From Methylobacterium marchantiae (GTDB lineage Bacteria > Pseudomonadota > Alphaproteobacteria > Rhizobiales > Beijerinckiaceae): 63,138 bases of DNA. This document shows positions 48,474 to 57,280 of the stretch, piece after piece. Position 1 is the stretch's first letter, and each line of letters starts with the position of its first letter. The notes under the pieces are model-generated. The model saw nothing but the letters and a program-made list of their open reading frames with translations, ran no database searches and had not been told where the DNA came from. The translations under genes were made by a program, and so were the position numbers. Where the stretch lies: the NCBI RefSeq assembly GCF_022179405.1, contig NZ_BPQT01000023.1:1-63138 (forward strand). The letters are read 5' to 3'.

Positions 48474-49337
48474 GTGGCCGACTTCGCTGCGACCGAACCG
48501 ATGGATGCAGCCGTGCCCGAAGCGGATGACGCGAAGACGGCGTCGAAGCCTCGGCGAGAGACGCTATGGGATCGGGGCGGCCGCACCGCGCTCGGCCTGA
48601 TCCTGCCCCTGGCCCTGGTGATCGGCTGGGAGTTCGCCGTCCGCACCGGCCTCGCCCAGGGGCGGCTGATGCCCCCGCCGAGCCGGATCGCCGTGACCCT
48701 CTACGACCTCGCCGCATCGGGCGATCTGTGGATGCACGTCCAGGCGACGCTGGTGCGCGTGGCCCTCGGCTTCGCCTTCGGCGCCCTGGCCGGCATCGCG
48801 GCCGGCGCCCTCACCGGGGCGCTTCCCACCGCCCGCCACATCCTCGATCCGACCCTCCAGGCGCTGCGCGCGGTCCCGTCCCTCGCCTGGGTGCCGCTGT
48901 TCATCCTCTGGCTCGGCATCCTCGAAACGCCGAAAGTGGCGCTGATCGCGGTGGGCGTGTTCTTCCCGGTCTATGTCGGCGTGGCGGGGGCCATCGCCTC
49001 CGTCGACCGCAAGCTCATCGAGGTCGGCCGCATCTTCCGGCTGTCGACGCTGCAGCTCGCCCGGCGCATCCTGCTCCCCGCCGTCCTGCCGGCGACCCTG
49101 ACCGCCTTGCGTACGGGCCTCGGCCTCGGCTTCCTGTTCGTGGTCGCGGCCGAGCTGATGGGCGCTTCGGAAGGGCTCGGCTACCTCCTCATCGACGGCC
49201 AGCAATTCAGCAAGGCCGACCAGATCCTCGCGGCGATCATCGCCTTCGCGGCCCTGGGCAAGCTCGCCGACACGATCCTTGTCGCCGTGACGCGGCCGCT
49301 CACGCGCTGGCAGGACACGGCGCGGGAGACGTTGTAG
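48474..49337 (+). CDS. ABC transporter permease (SsuC-like)
   Basis: A 287-residue permease with six likely spans and the EAA loop near VGRIFRLSTLQLARRILLPA. The start is GTG three bases after the binding-protein stop; ATG 48501 is an alternative. A charged N-terminal tail of about 40 residues precedes the first span. The ATPase of the same importer is encoded 682 bases downstream, past the MNT-HEPN pair. Confidence 0.92.
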   Translation: MADFAATEPMDAAVPEADDAKTASKPRRETLWDRGGRTALGLILPLALVIGWEFAVRTGLAQGRLMPPPSRIAVTLYDLAASGDLWMHVQATLVRVALGFAFGALAGIAAGALTGALPTARHILDPTLQALRAVPSLAWVPLFILWLGILETPKVALIAVGVFFPVYVGVAGAIASVDRKLIEVGRIFRLSTLQLARRILLPAVLPATLTALRTGLGLGFLFVVAAELMGASEGLGYLLIDGQQFSKADQILAAIIAFAALGKLADTILVAVTRPLTRWQDTARETL

Positions 49338-49377
49338 GCTCGAAGATGGATCGGTTTCCACAGGATCGGACCCCCGA

Positions 49378-49677
49378 GTGACCCGCGAAGACGTCATCGC
49401 CCGCTTGTCATCCCTTGAGCAGCGGCTTCGCTCGAGCGGCATCGCCGCCCTATACCTGTTCGGCTCCCATGCCCGCGATGAGGCTGCGGCAGGGTCGGAT
49501 ATCGACGTGTTCATCGATCCCGCTGACGACAGCGTCTTCTCCCTGACCGATTACAGCGAGACTTACGACGTTATCGAGGAGGCACTTCCCGACGTGGAGA
49601 TCGGTTACTCCACGCGCGAAGGGCTCGTGCCCGTCTATCGGGCGCGTATCGAGCGCGACGCGATCCGCGTGTTCTGA
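49378..49677 (+). CDS. MNT-domain nucleotidyltransferase antitoxin
   Basis: A 99-residue minimal nucleotidyltransferase. The catalytic motif is complete: GSHARDEAAAGSDIDVF, with GSxxR and the DxD pair. In HEPN/MNT (HepT/MntA-like) modules this enzyme adds AMP to a tyrosine of the HEPN toxin to silence it. The start is GTG and the stop overlaps the HEPN start by one base (TGATG). It is inserted between the permease and ATPase genes of an ABC importer. Confidence 0.9.
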   Translation: MTREDVIARLSSLEQRLRSSGIAALYLFGSHARDEAAAGSDIDVFIDPADDSVFSLTDYSETYDVIEEALPDVEIGYSTREGLVPVYRARIERDAIRVF

Positions 49678-50036
49678 TGAGCTCGGCCAAGGCTCCCGAC
49701 ATCCGCCTTCGGCACATCCTCGACCAGATCGATGGCATCGTCGCTGCCACGAAGGACAAGGATTTCACCGAGGTCCAAGGCAACTTCTTGTATGAGCGGG
49801 CGGTGGAGCGGGCAGTCCAGATCATCTCGGAAGCCGCCAAGGAGTTGCCCGCCGATCTGCGCGGCCGCTATCCGGATATTCATTGGGATCCGATCATCCG
49901 CATCGGCAACCTGCTTCGGCACGAATACTACCGCATCCGTTCGCGCGACATGTGGGAGATCGCCACCGTGCACCTGCCGTTGCTGCACCCGGTGATCGTC
50001 CGGATGCTGGAAGAGTTCGATGCTGACCCTCGATAG
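49677..50036 (+). CDS. HEPN-domain (DUF86/HepT-like) toxin
   Basis: A 119-residue helical HEPN protein of the DUF86/HepT-like family. The active-site region is IIRIGNLLRHEYYRI, matching the conserved GN-LRHEY form with the RNase histidine and a neighbouring tyrosine that could be AMPylated. It would act as an RNase toxin held in check by the MNT protein. Its last 17 bases overlap the start of the ABC ATPase gene, so the module is woven into the importer operon rather than merely placed near it. Confidence 0.9.
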   Translation: MSSAKAPDIRLRHILDQIDGIVAATKDKDFTEVQGNFLYERAVERAVQIISEAAKELPADLRGRYPDIHWDPIIRIGNLLRHEYYRIRSRDMWEIATVHLPLLHPVIVRMLEEFDADPR

Positions 50037-50793
50037 TCTGTCCAAGACCTATTCCGACGGCACGCGGGCGCTGGAGCGCATCGACCTCTCGGTGCCGCAG
50101 GGCGAGATCGTCGCGCTCATCGGCGGGTCCGGCTGCGGCAAGACCACGTTGCTGCGGCTCGTCGCCGGGCTCGACCGGGCGAGCGAGGGCCGCATCGTCC
50201 TCGACGGCGAGGCGATCGTCGAGCCGCATCCCGGCGTCGGGCTGGTCTTCCAGGAACCGAGGCTGCTGCCCTGGCTCGATGTGGCGGACAATGTCGGTTT
50301 CGGCCTCGCCCATCTCGCCAGAGCGGAGCGCCGGGGGCGCATCGCCCACGCCCTGGACATGGTGGGGCTCGCCGAACATGGCCGCAGATGGCCTCGCGAG
50401 CTCTCGGGCGGGCAGCAGCAGCGCGTCTCGATCGCCCGCGCCTTCGTGGCGAACCCGCGCGTGCTCCTCCTCGACGAGCCGTTCTCGGCGCTCGACGCCT
50501 TCACCCGCAAGGATCTGCACCGCCACCTCCTCGCCTTGTGGCAGGAGACGAAGCCGACGATCCTCATCGTCACCCACGATGTCGGCGAGGCGGTTGCGCT
50601 CGCCGACCGGGCGGTGGTGATGCGCCCGAAACCCGGCCGCCTCGACGATGCGATTCCCCTCGCGCTCGCCCGGCCCCGCGATCCGGCCTCGCCCCATAGC
50701 GAGGCCGCGACCCGCCGCATCCTCGCCGCCCTCGACCGGTCCCTGAAACCGGCCCAGGCCGCCGCTCCCACCGAGGCGGCGCAATGGTGGTGA
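50020..50793 (+). CDS. ABC transporter ATP-binding protein (SsuB-like)
   Basis: A 257-residue ATPase of the nitrate/sulfonate/taurine importer family. Walker A is GGSGCGKTTLLR, the signature is LSGGQQQRVSIARAF and Walker B is VLLLDEPFSALD. GGAAGAG lies four bases before ATG 50020, inside the end of the HEPN gene. It completes the importer with the binding protein and permease encoded upstream. Confidence 0.95.
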   Translation: MLTLDSLSKTYSDGTRALERIDLSVPQGEIVALIGGSGCGKTTLLRLVAGLDRASEGRIVLDGEAIVEPHPGVGLVFQEPRLLPWLDVADNVGFGLAHLARAERRGRIAHALDMVGLAEHGRRWPRELSGGQQQRVSIARAFVANPRVLLLDEPFSALDAFTRKDLHRHLLALWQETKPTILIVTHDVGEAVALADRAVVMRPKPGRLDDAIPLALARPRDPASPHSEAATRRILAALDRSLKPAQAAAPTEAAQWW

Positions 50794-50869
50794 GGGCTTC
50801 TCTGGCGTCCGCGCGCATCCCACGTTAGACGCCGAGATCATCGCACCAAGACGATCGAGGAAACACCCG

Positions 50870-51379
50870 ATGGACGCCACCACCCTGCGCTCGCTCCAGG
50901 CCCCGCTGAAGGACCAGTACCGCAACACGCCCGAATCGGCGGTCATCACTCTCAAGGCCAGGGGCACCCTCGACGACACGTCCATCGCCTGCAAGGTCGA
51001 GACCGGCCGGGCCCTCGCCGTCGCCGGCCTCCACCCCGCCACCGGCGGGTCGGGCCTCGAACTCTGCTCGGGCGACATGCTGCTCGAAGCGCTGGTCGCC
51101 TGCGCCGGCGTGACCATCAAGGCGGTGGCGACCGCCCTCGAGATCGAGCTGCGCGCCGGTACCGTGAGCGCCGAGGGCGACCTCGACTTCCGCGGCACCC
51201 TCGGCGTCGACAAGGAAGCGCCCGTGGGCTTCCGCGCGATCCGCCTGAACTTCGCCCTCGACACCGACGCGCCGCAGGAGAAGCTCGACCAGCTGCTCAA
51301 GCTCACCGAGCGCTATTGCGTCGTGTTCCAGACCCTGAACCACAAGCCGGAACTGGCGGTGAGCGCGTCGAAGGGCTGA
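50870..51379 (+). CDS. OsmC family protein
   Basis: A 169-residue OsmC/Ohr-like protein. Cysteines C66 (LELCSGDML) and C78 (ALVACAGV) occupy the positions expected for the redox-active pair of the family; C41 is extra. Members reduce organic or fatty-acid hydroperoxides. It lies 76 bases after the importer operon, in the same direction, and is convergent with the membrane protein gene that follows. Confidence 0.88.
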   Translation: MDATTLRSLQAPLKDQYRNTPESAVITLKARGTLDDTSIACKVETGRALAVAGLHPATGGSGLELCSGDMLLEALVACAGVTIKAVATALEIELRAGTVSAEGDLDFRGTLGVDKEAPVGFRAIRLNFALDTDAPQEKLDQLLKLTERYCVVFQTLNHKPELAVSASKG

Positions 51380-51487
51380 TCGGCCGGGCTCGCCCTCTTC
51401 AACCTCGCCCTGCTGTCTCGGACGGGTGCGGTGGAACCCCACCCGATCGGGCAGCCTCCACGATACGATGCGGGGACGCAGGGAAAC

Positions 51488-52981
51488 TCACGGCTGGGTC
51501 GGTGCGGGGCCGGCATCGTAATAGACCGCCGCGACCTCGTCCTGATGGAGCAGGCGCCAGCCTTCCAGGCGACGCAGGTGATCGGCGCTCAGGCCCTCCC
51601 TCCGGACCAGGGCCCAGGTGACGCCGTGGCGCGCCAGCAGGGCGGCGAATCTCTCGTTCCCAGGTGCGTCGAGGGCCTGGTGGAGGCCGTTCATGAAGCC
51701 GCCGAGGAAGAGCTGGTCGCTGCGCCCGTCGATGAAGGTCGGCACGCCGGACCGGATCAGGAAGCCGCCGAAATCGTAGTCGTTGTAGACCGGCCCGGTG
51801 AGCCCCTTCGACCGCGCCGCATCGAGGGCGGCGAGCGGAGTCATCTCGGCGCTCAGGCGCGGCGAGACCAGCAGCGCCGTGGTGAACGCGGTGAGGGCAC
51901 CTGCCAAGATCATGAGGCCCCAGCGCATCGAGACGGCACGCGCCGGCTCGGCGCGCAGCCTCGGGAAGCGCGCGAGAGCGGGACCCACCACCAGGATCGG
52001 CGCGGCCAGGACGAACAGGTCCGCGAACCGGGAGTGGCGAATCATCATCACGCCGAGGAGCGCGATCAGACCGAGCCGGAACAGGTTCCGTCGCGGCGCA
52101 GCCGACAGGATGACGATGCCGCCGATGAGCATCGCACCCGCGATCACACCCGCGCCGTCGAGGCCGAGCGGTTGCCATTCCGAGATGAAGGGCAGGGATT
52201 CGCCGCTGTTGAAGAGGCCGAGATTCACCAGGAACGGGGCATAGCCGTAGGGCGTCAGGGAGGATGCCGCCGTGGCGAGCGCCAGGAAGCCGGCCCAGCG
52301 CACCGCCCTGCCGATCCATTCCGGACGAGGGCCGGAGAAGACGCCTTCCCCCGCGAGACTACCGGCGATGACGAGGCCGATCGGGTAGCTGCCGTGCAGG
52401 TTGGCCCAGGCCGCCATCGCCAGGGCGAGCCAGAGTGACGGCGTCCTCCCCCGCTCCAGTGCCGTCACGAGGCCCATTGTCCAGACGAGGAGGATCGGCA
52501 CCGTGAAGACGTGCGGCCGGGCGAGGAGATGGGGGCCGAGGACGATGAAGGCGGCCGTCACGACCATGAGGGCGGCCGTGGCGGAGATCCGGCGCGCCAG
52601 CCACAGATGCAGGCCGGCGAGCGAGGCGGCGATGACCAGGATGGTCAGCATGCAGACCCCCCACCAGCCGGCGCCGGCATAGGCGCCGTAGAGCAGGACC
52701 TGCGAGGCCCATTCCTTGGCGATCCAGGGCGCGCCGGCGAAGGTGTGCGAGAACAGGTCCGTCCACGGCACCGCCCGATGGGCGACGATCCAGCGGCCGA
52801 CCGCCATGTGCCATTGGCTGTCGGGATCGTTGAGAAGCTGCCCGGCCCGGGTCGCGAGAGCGAAGACCAGCACGAGGAAGACGAGGATCGAGGAAGCCGC
52901 CCTCGATCCCAGCGGCAACGCCCGCGACGGGAGGGAATCCGGCTGCGGTTCGGCCGAGAAGGACACCACGTCGGACCTCAT
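51488..52981 (-). CDS. Polytopic membrane protein, glycosyltransferase-like
   Basis: A 497-residue protein with about ten hydrophobic spans and a C-terminal soluble part. DPDSQWHMAVGRWI after the first span and PHVFTVPILLVW are reminiscent of GT-C-type membrane glycosyltransferases, where an acidic pair lies in the first periplasmic loop. Its start overlaps the stop of the GtrA-like gene by four bases, so both are co-translated. Coupling with GtrA supports a role in lipid-linked sugar transfer, but the substrate and the activity are inference. Confidence 0.75.
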   Translation of the reverse strand: MRSDVVSFSAEPQPDSLPSRALPLGSRAASSILVFLVLVFALATRAGQLLNDPDSQWHMAVGRWIVAHRAVPWTDLFSHTFAGAPWIAKEWASQVLLYGAYAGAGWWGVCMLTILVIAASLAGLHLWLARRISATAALMVVTAAFIVLGPHLLARPHVFTVPILLVWTMGLVTALERGRTPSLWLALAMAAWANLHGSYPIGLVIAGSLAGEGVFSGPRPEWIGRAVRWAGFLALATAASSLTPYGYAPFLVNLGLFNSGESLPFISEWQPLGLDGAGVIAGAMLIGGIVILSAAPRRNLFRLGLIALLGVMMIRHSRFADLFVLAAPILVVGPALARFPRLRAEPARAVSMRWGLMILAGALTAFTTALLVSPRLSAEMTPLAALDAARSKGLTGPVYNDYDFGGFLIRSGVPTFIDGRSDQLFLGGFMNGLHQALDAPGNERFAALLARHGVTWALVRREGLSADHLRRLEGWRLLHQDEVAAVYYDAGPAPTQP

Positions 52982-53418
52982 CCCGGCTGCCCCATTCCCG
53001 CCTGCGTTGCCGGCGAGGAGCCGGAGAAGATGTGCCGGCTCAAGATCATGTAATTCGCCGCCGGGATGGCGATGCAGACGACGAGGATGGAGAGCCAGGG
53101 CGGTCCGCCGAAGGTGTCGGTCACGAGGGCGGGAATCGCCGCGGCCGCGCCGTACCCGGCCATCGTCAGCGCGGAGAACCGCAGGGCCGAACGAGGCGCG
53201 GGCTGCCTGTCGCCGAAGGTCAGCCAGCGATGTCCGGCATAGGACCAGATCGAGGCGAGCCCGTAGGACAGGGGCGAGGCCAGGGTGAGGGGCAGGCCGG
53301 CGAGCGTCGTCATCGCCAGGCTCGACCCGGCATAGAGCAGGGTCGCGATCCCTCCGACCAGGATCATCCGCGCCAGCCGCATCGTCAGGCTCGGGGTCGT
53401 CACCGACGGAATCCGCAC
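52978..53418 (-). CDS. GtrA-family membrane protein
   Basis: A 146-residue protein with four likely spans in the GtrA layout (ILVGGIATLLYAGSSLAM; SYGLASIWSYAGHRWLTFG, where the tryptophan/arginine/phenylalanine pattern is typical; two spans after residue 85). GtrA proteins are thought to flip undecaprenyl-linked sugars. It overlaps the following membrane protein gene by ATGA. The pair probably modifies an envelope polysaccharide. Confidence 0.88.
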   Translation of the reverse strand: MRIPSVTTPSLTMRLARMILVGGIATLLYAGSSLAMTTLAGLPLTLASPLSYGLASIWSYAGHRWLTFGDRQPAPRSALRFSALTMAGYGAAAAIPALVTDTFGGPPWLSILVVCIAIPAANYMILSRHIFSGSSPATQAGMGQPG

Positions 53419-53518
53419 GTCCGGCCGGAATGCAGACTCTGCGTCATGGGATGAACCGACCGGGCTGGCGGATGAGGATACCGGCCCCGATGGTTAGGCG
53501 CCCGCGCTTAAAGGCGGC

Positions 53519-54478
53519 TTAATCCCGTCGGGCCGAGGCGGCGAGCCGTCCCTCGATCGCATCCCAGACGGACACGGCGAGGTCCGGCCCCCCGAGCCGC
53601 TTGATCGCGCGGATGCCCGTGGGAGAGGTGACGTTGATCTCGGTGAGATTGCCGTCGATCACGTCGATGCCGACGAGGATCAGGCCGCGGCGGCGGAGTT
53701 CCGGACCGATCGTGGCGCAGATCTCGCGCTCGCGCTCGGTGAGATCGGAAGCCGAGGCGGCCCCGCCGCGAACCATGTTGGAGCGGATGTCGTTGAGGGC
53801 CGGCACCCGGTTGATGGCGCCGAGCGGCTCGCCGTCCACGAGGATGATGCGCTTGTCGCCCTCGGTGATCTTGGGCAGGAAGCGCTGGACCACCCACGGC
53901 TCGCGGAACGTCACCGAGAACAGGTCGAACATCGAGCCGAAATTGGCGTCTTCCGGCAGCACCCGGAACACCGCCGCACCGCCGTGGCCGTGGAGCGGCT
54001 TCATCACGATGGCGCCGTGCTCGGCCCGGAACGCCTCGATCTCCGCCTTGTCGCGGGTGATCAGGGTCGGCGGCATGAGCTTCGGAAAATCGAGGACGAA
54101 CAGCTTCTCCGGCGCGTTGCGCACCTCGGCCGGGTTGTTCACTACGAGCGTGCGCGGATGGATCCGCTCCAGCATGTGGGTCGCGGTGATGTAGGCCATG
54201 TCGAAGGGCGGGTCCTGACGCATCAGCACCACGTCGACATCGGCGAGGTCCACCCGCTCCACGGGGCCGAGCGTCGCGTGAGCGCCCTCCACGTCCTGGA
54301 CCCGGAGGGGCTCGACCCGCGCCGTCACCACCTGCCCCTGCATGGAGAGCCGGTCGGGCGTGTAGAACAGGAGGTCGTGCCCTCGCGCCTGCGCTTCGAG
54401 GAGCAGGGCGAAGGTGGTGTCACCGGCGATCTTGATCGCCCGGATCGGGTCCATCTGAACCGCGACGGTCAGGGCCAT
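53519..54478 (-). CDS. gshB: Glutathione synthetase
   Basis: A 319-residue ATP-grasp enzyme that joins gamma-glutamylcysteine and glycine. [22 protein letters not shown] opens the N-terminal domain; [28 protein letters not shown] and [16 protein letters not shown] are family signatures. Length is typical. Glutathione transferase and gloB in the same window use its product, though they are not linked in one operon. Confidence 0.97.
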   Translation of the reverse strand: MALTVAVQMDPIRAIKIAGDTTFALLLEAQARGHDLLFYTPDRLSMQGQVVTARVEPLRVQDVEGAHATLGPVERVDLADVDVVLMRQDPPFDMAYITATHMLERIHPRTLVVNNPAEVRNAPEKLFVLDFPKLMPPTLITRDKAEIEAFRAEHGAIVMKPLHGHGGAAVFRVLPEDANFGSMFDLFSVTFREPWVVQRFLPKITEGDKRIILVDGEPLGAINRVPALNDIRSNMVRGGAASASDLTEREREICATIGPELRRRGLILVGIDVIDGNLTEINVTSPTGIRAIKRLGGPDLAVSVWDAIEGRLAASARRD

Positions 54479-54632
54479 GGCGCACGAGCCTCGTTCATCG
54501 TCCGGTCCGGAACGGCCGGCCAGTCTTGCGGGAACCTGGGCCTATAGCATCGATCCGAACGCCGGGTCCGGTTCGATGCCGTGCCGACACGCACTCCCGC
54601 AGCGAACCGGTCTCCGCCCGGTCAGAGACCGC

Positions 54633-54944
54633 TCAGTTGTCGGTCGATCCGCGCTTCTGGGACTTGCCGCCGCTGCGGCGATCGTAGTCGCCAATGGCGT
54701 TGCGGCACTCGGCCGAAAGGCGCGGACGATTGCGTTCCATGCACTTCTCGGCATCGCTGCTGTTGGGATCGACGCCGGCGCAGAGGCGGAAATAGTCGTT
54801 GGCGCAGCCGAGCTGCAGACCCTGGTCTTCGCGCTGAGCCTGGGCGGGGCCGGCCGCAAGCAGGAGAAGGGCGAAGGGGGCGGCTTTCAGGGCCAGGGAC
54901 AGGCCCTTCGAGGGGCTGGAGGGTCGTGTCGTTAACACGCGCAT
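54633..54944 (-). CDS. Small secreted cysteine-rich repeat protein
   Basis: A 103-residue exported protein with a signal peptide ending near GPAQAQ and a mature part with four cysteines in one repeat (CANDYFRLCAGVDPNS then KCMERNRPRLSAECR). This spacing matches the cysteine-rich repeat family also found in eukaryotic Golgi proteins. GAAGGAC lies upstream of ATG 54944; an ATG at 54998 would add 18 residues. Function is unknown. Confidence 0.85.
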   Translation of the reverse strand: MRVLTTRPSSPSKGLSLALKAAPFALLLLAAGPAQAQREDQGLQLGCANDYFRLCAGVDPNSSDAEKCMERNRPRLSAECRNAIGDYDRRSGGKSQKRGSTDN

Positions 54945-55456
54945 TCTGCGTTGTCCTTCGCTCGGATCGGATTGAGGCGGCATATCGGGCGCACCCATGA
55001 GTTAGCAAGCGCGCGGGATGCCGCCCCGGTTCCGGTCAAGCATGGCGGACGCATGGAGGAAGGCATGGGCGTGTCGCACCGGTCACACTCATCGAGAGCG
55101 GGCATGGGAGGCCGGCGACAAAAAAAGCCCCGCTCGAAGGACGAGCGGGGCCGAGTGCAAGGGAGGAAACGCCCGCCATGGGCAGTAAAATTCGAAGCAA
55201 GTTGCAAGCCAGAAGGATTTTGCGCTTTGAATCCCGGAGCTTCCCCACTTGCGGCGAAATTGTCACGCGGGTCGTTTCCCCGGTTCGGCCGCGCTGCGCT
55301 TTCCTTCGAATCGACGGGCGGGAGAAACATTCCGTTAACCACCCCGTGATGATCTCCCCCTGCATCACGATCGATTGAGGATCCGGACGGGGCAGCGCCC
55401 CGGCGGGATTCGAGCGGACGAGTCCGGCAGGATCGGGTGATGCAGACCGAGGATCG
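54945..55456. other. Long intergenic region with an orphan terminator
   Basis: About 510 bases without a credible coding gene. It contains a strong minus-strand terminator at 55119-55151 and, right of it, sequence of lower GC content than the flanks. No minus-strand gene feeds that terminator, so a non-coding transcript from about 55150-55450 is possible. Several short frames cross the region but lack ribosome binding sites and family likeness. Confidence 0.5.
55119..55151 (-). terminator. Rho-independent terminator on the minus strand
   Basis: GCCCCGCTCG (55127-55136) pairs with CGAGCGGGGC (55142-55151) around a 5-base loop; the preceding run of A on the plus strand (55120-55126) gives a T-run on the minus strand right after the stem. 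It is the clearest intrinsic terminator in the window, yet no minus-strand gene lies upstream of it. Confidence 0.85.
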
Positions 55457-55723
55457 ATGGGATCGCCCGCGATGACGCCTGACCGCAAGTCCCTCATTGG
55501 CAAGGCTCACAGCGTGGATTCACCTGTCGGGCCAAGCGACCGTTCGATGCCGCGCCCATCGGCGAGCGTGGTGGCGTTCCGCCAGCCCGCCGCCCGCCGC
55601 TTCCGTCGCGACGCCGAGGATGACGGAGCACTACGCGGCGAGATCCTGCTGTTCACAGGCGTCCGCTACGAGCGCATGCCCGAGCCGGCAGCACCCGCGC
55701 CTCGCCAGCGCCGCCGATCCTGA
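55457..55723 (+). CDS. Small arginine-rich protein of unknown function
   Basis: An 88-residue protein with a core EILLFTGVRYERMPEP and a basic C-terminus. The core resembles short proteins of related alphaproteobacteria, but I cannot name a family. GAGG four bases before ATG 55457 supports the start; ATG 55472 is an alternative. It stands 80 bases before the lipoprotein gene in the same direction. Confidence 0.65.
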   Translation: MGSPAMTPDRKSLIGKAHSVDSPVGPSDRSMPRPSASVVAFRQPAARRFRRDAEDDGALRGEILLFTGVRYERMPEPAAPAPRQRRRS

Positions 55724-55803
55724 CGTCTCCGATCCCGCCGTCGGACCCGGCAGGTTTCGTCACCGAACGGACTCCGTCGGATCTCCAGATCTAAGGAAGC
55801 GTG

Positions 55804-56610
55804 ATGCCGGCGTTCCACCCCGTCAGCCCGTCCGGGCGCATGGTCCGGATCGCGTCGATCGCCGTCTCCCTGCTGCTGAGCGCCTGCGCCCAGGAAGGCG
55901 ATTTCGGCCGCCCCGCCCCGAGCGCCTGGAACAGCCTCGTCGCGACCACCGGAACCGTGGCGGCCCGCTATCGCAACGAGCCGGCCTCCTATTTTCCCTT
56001 CACCGACGATGAGCGCACCCTGCGCGACCGCGCCTGGCGCTTCCTGATGCCGGCCGCCGAGCGCGAGGCCTTCATCGACATTCTGGCGAACCTGACCCGC
56101 ACCCGCGTGCTGCCGCCGAACTGGCGCGACGACGACGTCACCACCTACCACGCGGCGCTGATCTCGGGCTCCTTCCGCTCGCCGGTCTCTCGCTATCGCC
56201 GCCTTTCGGACGACATCACCGCGGATGCGCGCCTGATCCCGCTCTTCGTGGCGACGGCGGCGCGGGTGGCGGATGCCGATACCCTGCGCCTGCGCAGCCT
56301 GCCCTTCGTGAAAAGCCTCGACGACGAGAACATCCGCCAGGCCGCCATGCGGGTCGCCGAGAACCGTTGCCTCGTCGCCTGGGTCCGGCTGGAGACGGGC
56401 GTGCGGTCGGAGCGCTACCGCTACGCGCTTCAGCATCTCGTCATCGAGGTTCCCTCCGTCGAGGGCGTCTCGGCCGAGCGCAGCCTCGCCGGGCTCGATG
56501 GACGCCGGGCGCTCCTCGACCCGCTGCTGCCGCTGGAGGCCGAGGCCCGCTGCGGCTTGGTGGAGGCGCCCGCTCCCCAGGCGGCCCTGCCCATCGTCGC
56601 GAAATACTGA
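55804..56610 (+). CDS. Lipoprotein-like protein of unknown function
   Basis: A 268-residue protein with an N-terminal hydrophobic segment ending in a lipobox-like LLSACAQ, so it is probably a lipoprotein. The mature part is rich in helices (FPFTDDERTLRDRAWRFLMPAAERE; RYRRLSDDITADARLIP). AAGGA lies six bases before ATG 55804. No family is recognised. The conserved length and clean start make it a confident gene of unknown role at the envelope. Confidence 0.85.
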   Translation: MPAFHPVSPSGRMVRIASIAVSLLLSACAQEGDFGRPAPSAWNSLVATTGTVAARYRNEPASYFPFTDDERTLRDRAWRFLMPAAEREAFIDILANLTRTRVLPPNWRDDDVTTYHAALISGSFRSPVSRYRRLSDDITADARLIPLFVATAARVADADTLRLRSLPFVKSLDDENIRQAAMRVAENRCLVAWVRLETGVRSERYRYALQHLVIEVPSVEGVSAERSLAGLDGRRALLDPLLPLEAEARCGLVEAPAPQAALPIVAKY

Positions 56611-56677
56611 GCGGGCGACCCCCGGCTGTAAAGCTGCTTCCCGACGTCCGAAGCCTGTCGGACAATCGGAGAAGGCA

Positions 56678-57280
56678 TCAGCCGCCGGATTTCGCGGCGT
56701 CCTCGGTCGGGCTGTCGATGGTGCAGGAGACGGCCTGGACCGCTTCGTTCGCCGCCTGCCGCTGGCTCGGCAGGGCCGCAACCACGCGGACGACCACGAA
56801 CCCCTCCCGCTCGGTGGCGACGATGCGCACGTCGCGGCTCACGTCGTTCTCGTCCTCGTTGGCCAAAGCCTCGTCATATTGCGCGCGGGTGAGGATCACG
56901 AGATCGAGGGCACCCCGCACCGCGGCCTGATCGGTCACGGCATAGAAGGCTCCCCGCCGTCCGTGGACGGCGAGCGACAGCATCAGGGCGCCGGTCCTGG
57001 CCGAGACCCGCATCGGACCCTCGGCGAGATTGTAGGCGCAGATGCCAACTGCCACGGACGGGTCGGGGATCGGCAGCCACGCCTCGGCGGGGGCCGGGTT
57101 GATGCCGGTGGAGAGCGTGTAGACCGGCATCGCGTGGTCGAGGGTCTCGCTGGTGCGCGCCTTCGTCAGCGCATCGGATTCCGACAGGCTCGGGATCGCC
57201 AGCACCACAGCGATATGGACCAGACCAGCCAGGACCAGACCGGCGAGCGTCGCGAGGACGAGGCGGCCGCGCGGGCTCAT
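56678..57280 (-). CDS. DUF1254-type membrane protein
   Basis: A 200-residue protein with one N-terminal span (LVLATLAGLVLAGLVHIAVVLAIP) and an exported domain (YTLSTGINPAPAEAWLPIPDPSVAVGICAYNL, shortened here as AWLPIPDPSVAVGICAY). It matches the short DUF1254 proteins paired with DUF1214 proteins in Hyphomicrobiales. ATG 57280 overlaps the stop of the DUF1214 gene (ATGA), which settles the start. Function is unknown; the pair is translated together downstream of a penicillin-binding protein. Confidence 0.85.
   Translation of the reverse strand: MSPRGRLVLATLAGLVLAGLVHIAVVLAIPSLSESDALTKARTSETLDHAMPVYTLSTGINPAPAEAWLPIPDPSVAVGICAYNLAEGPMRVSARTGALMLSLAVHGRRGAFYAVTDQAAVRGALDLVILTRAQYDEALANEDENDVSRDVRIVATEREGFVVVRVVAALPSQRQAANEAVQAVSCTIDSPTEDAAKSGG

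Noticed and set aside
54633-54998. Longer start of the cysteine-rich protein at 54998
   Set aside because: ATG 54944 gives a normal signal peptide and has AAGGA upstream; the extra 18 residues would precede the signal peptide without purpose.
55152-55450. Definite 6S RNA or other named RNA
   Set aside because: The terminator is clear, but I cannot recognise the conserved structure of a known RNA family by eye, so it is kept only as a candidate.
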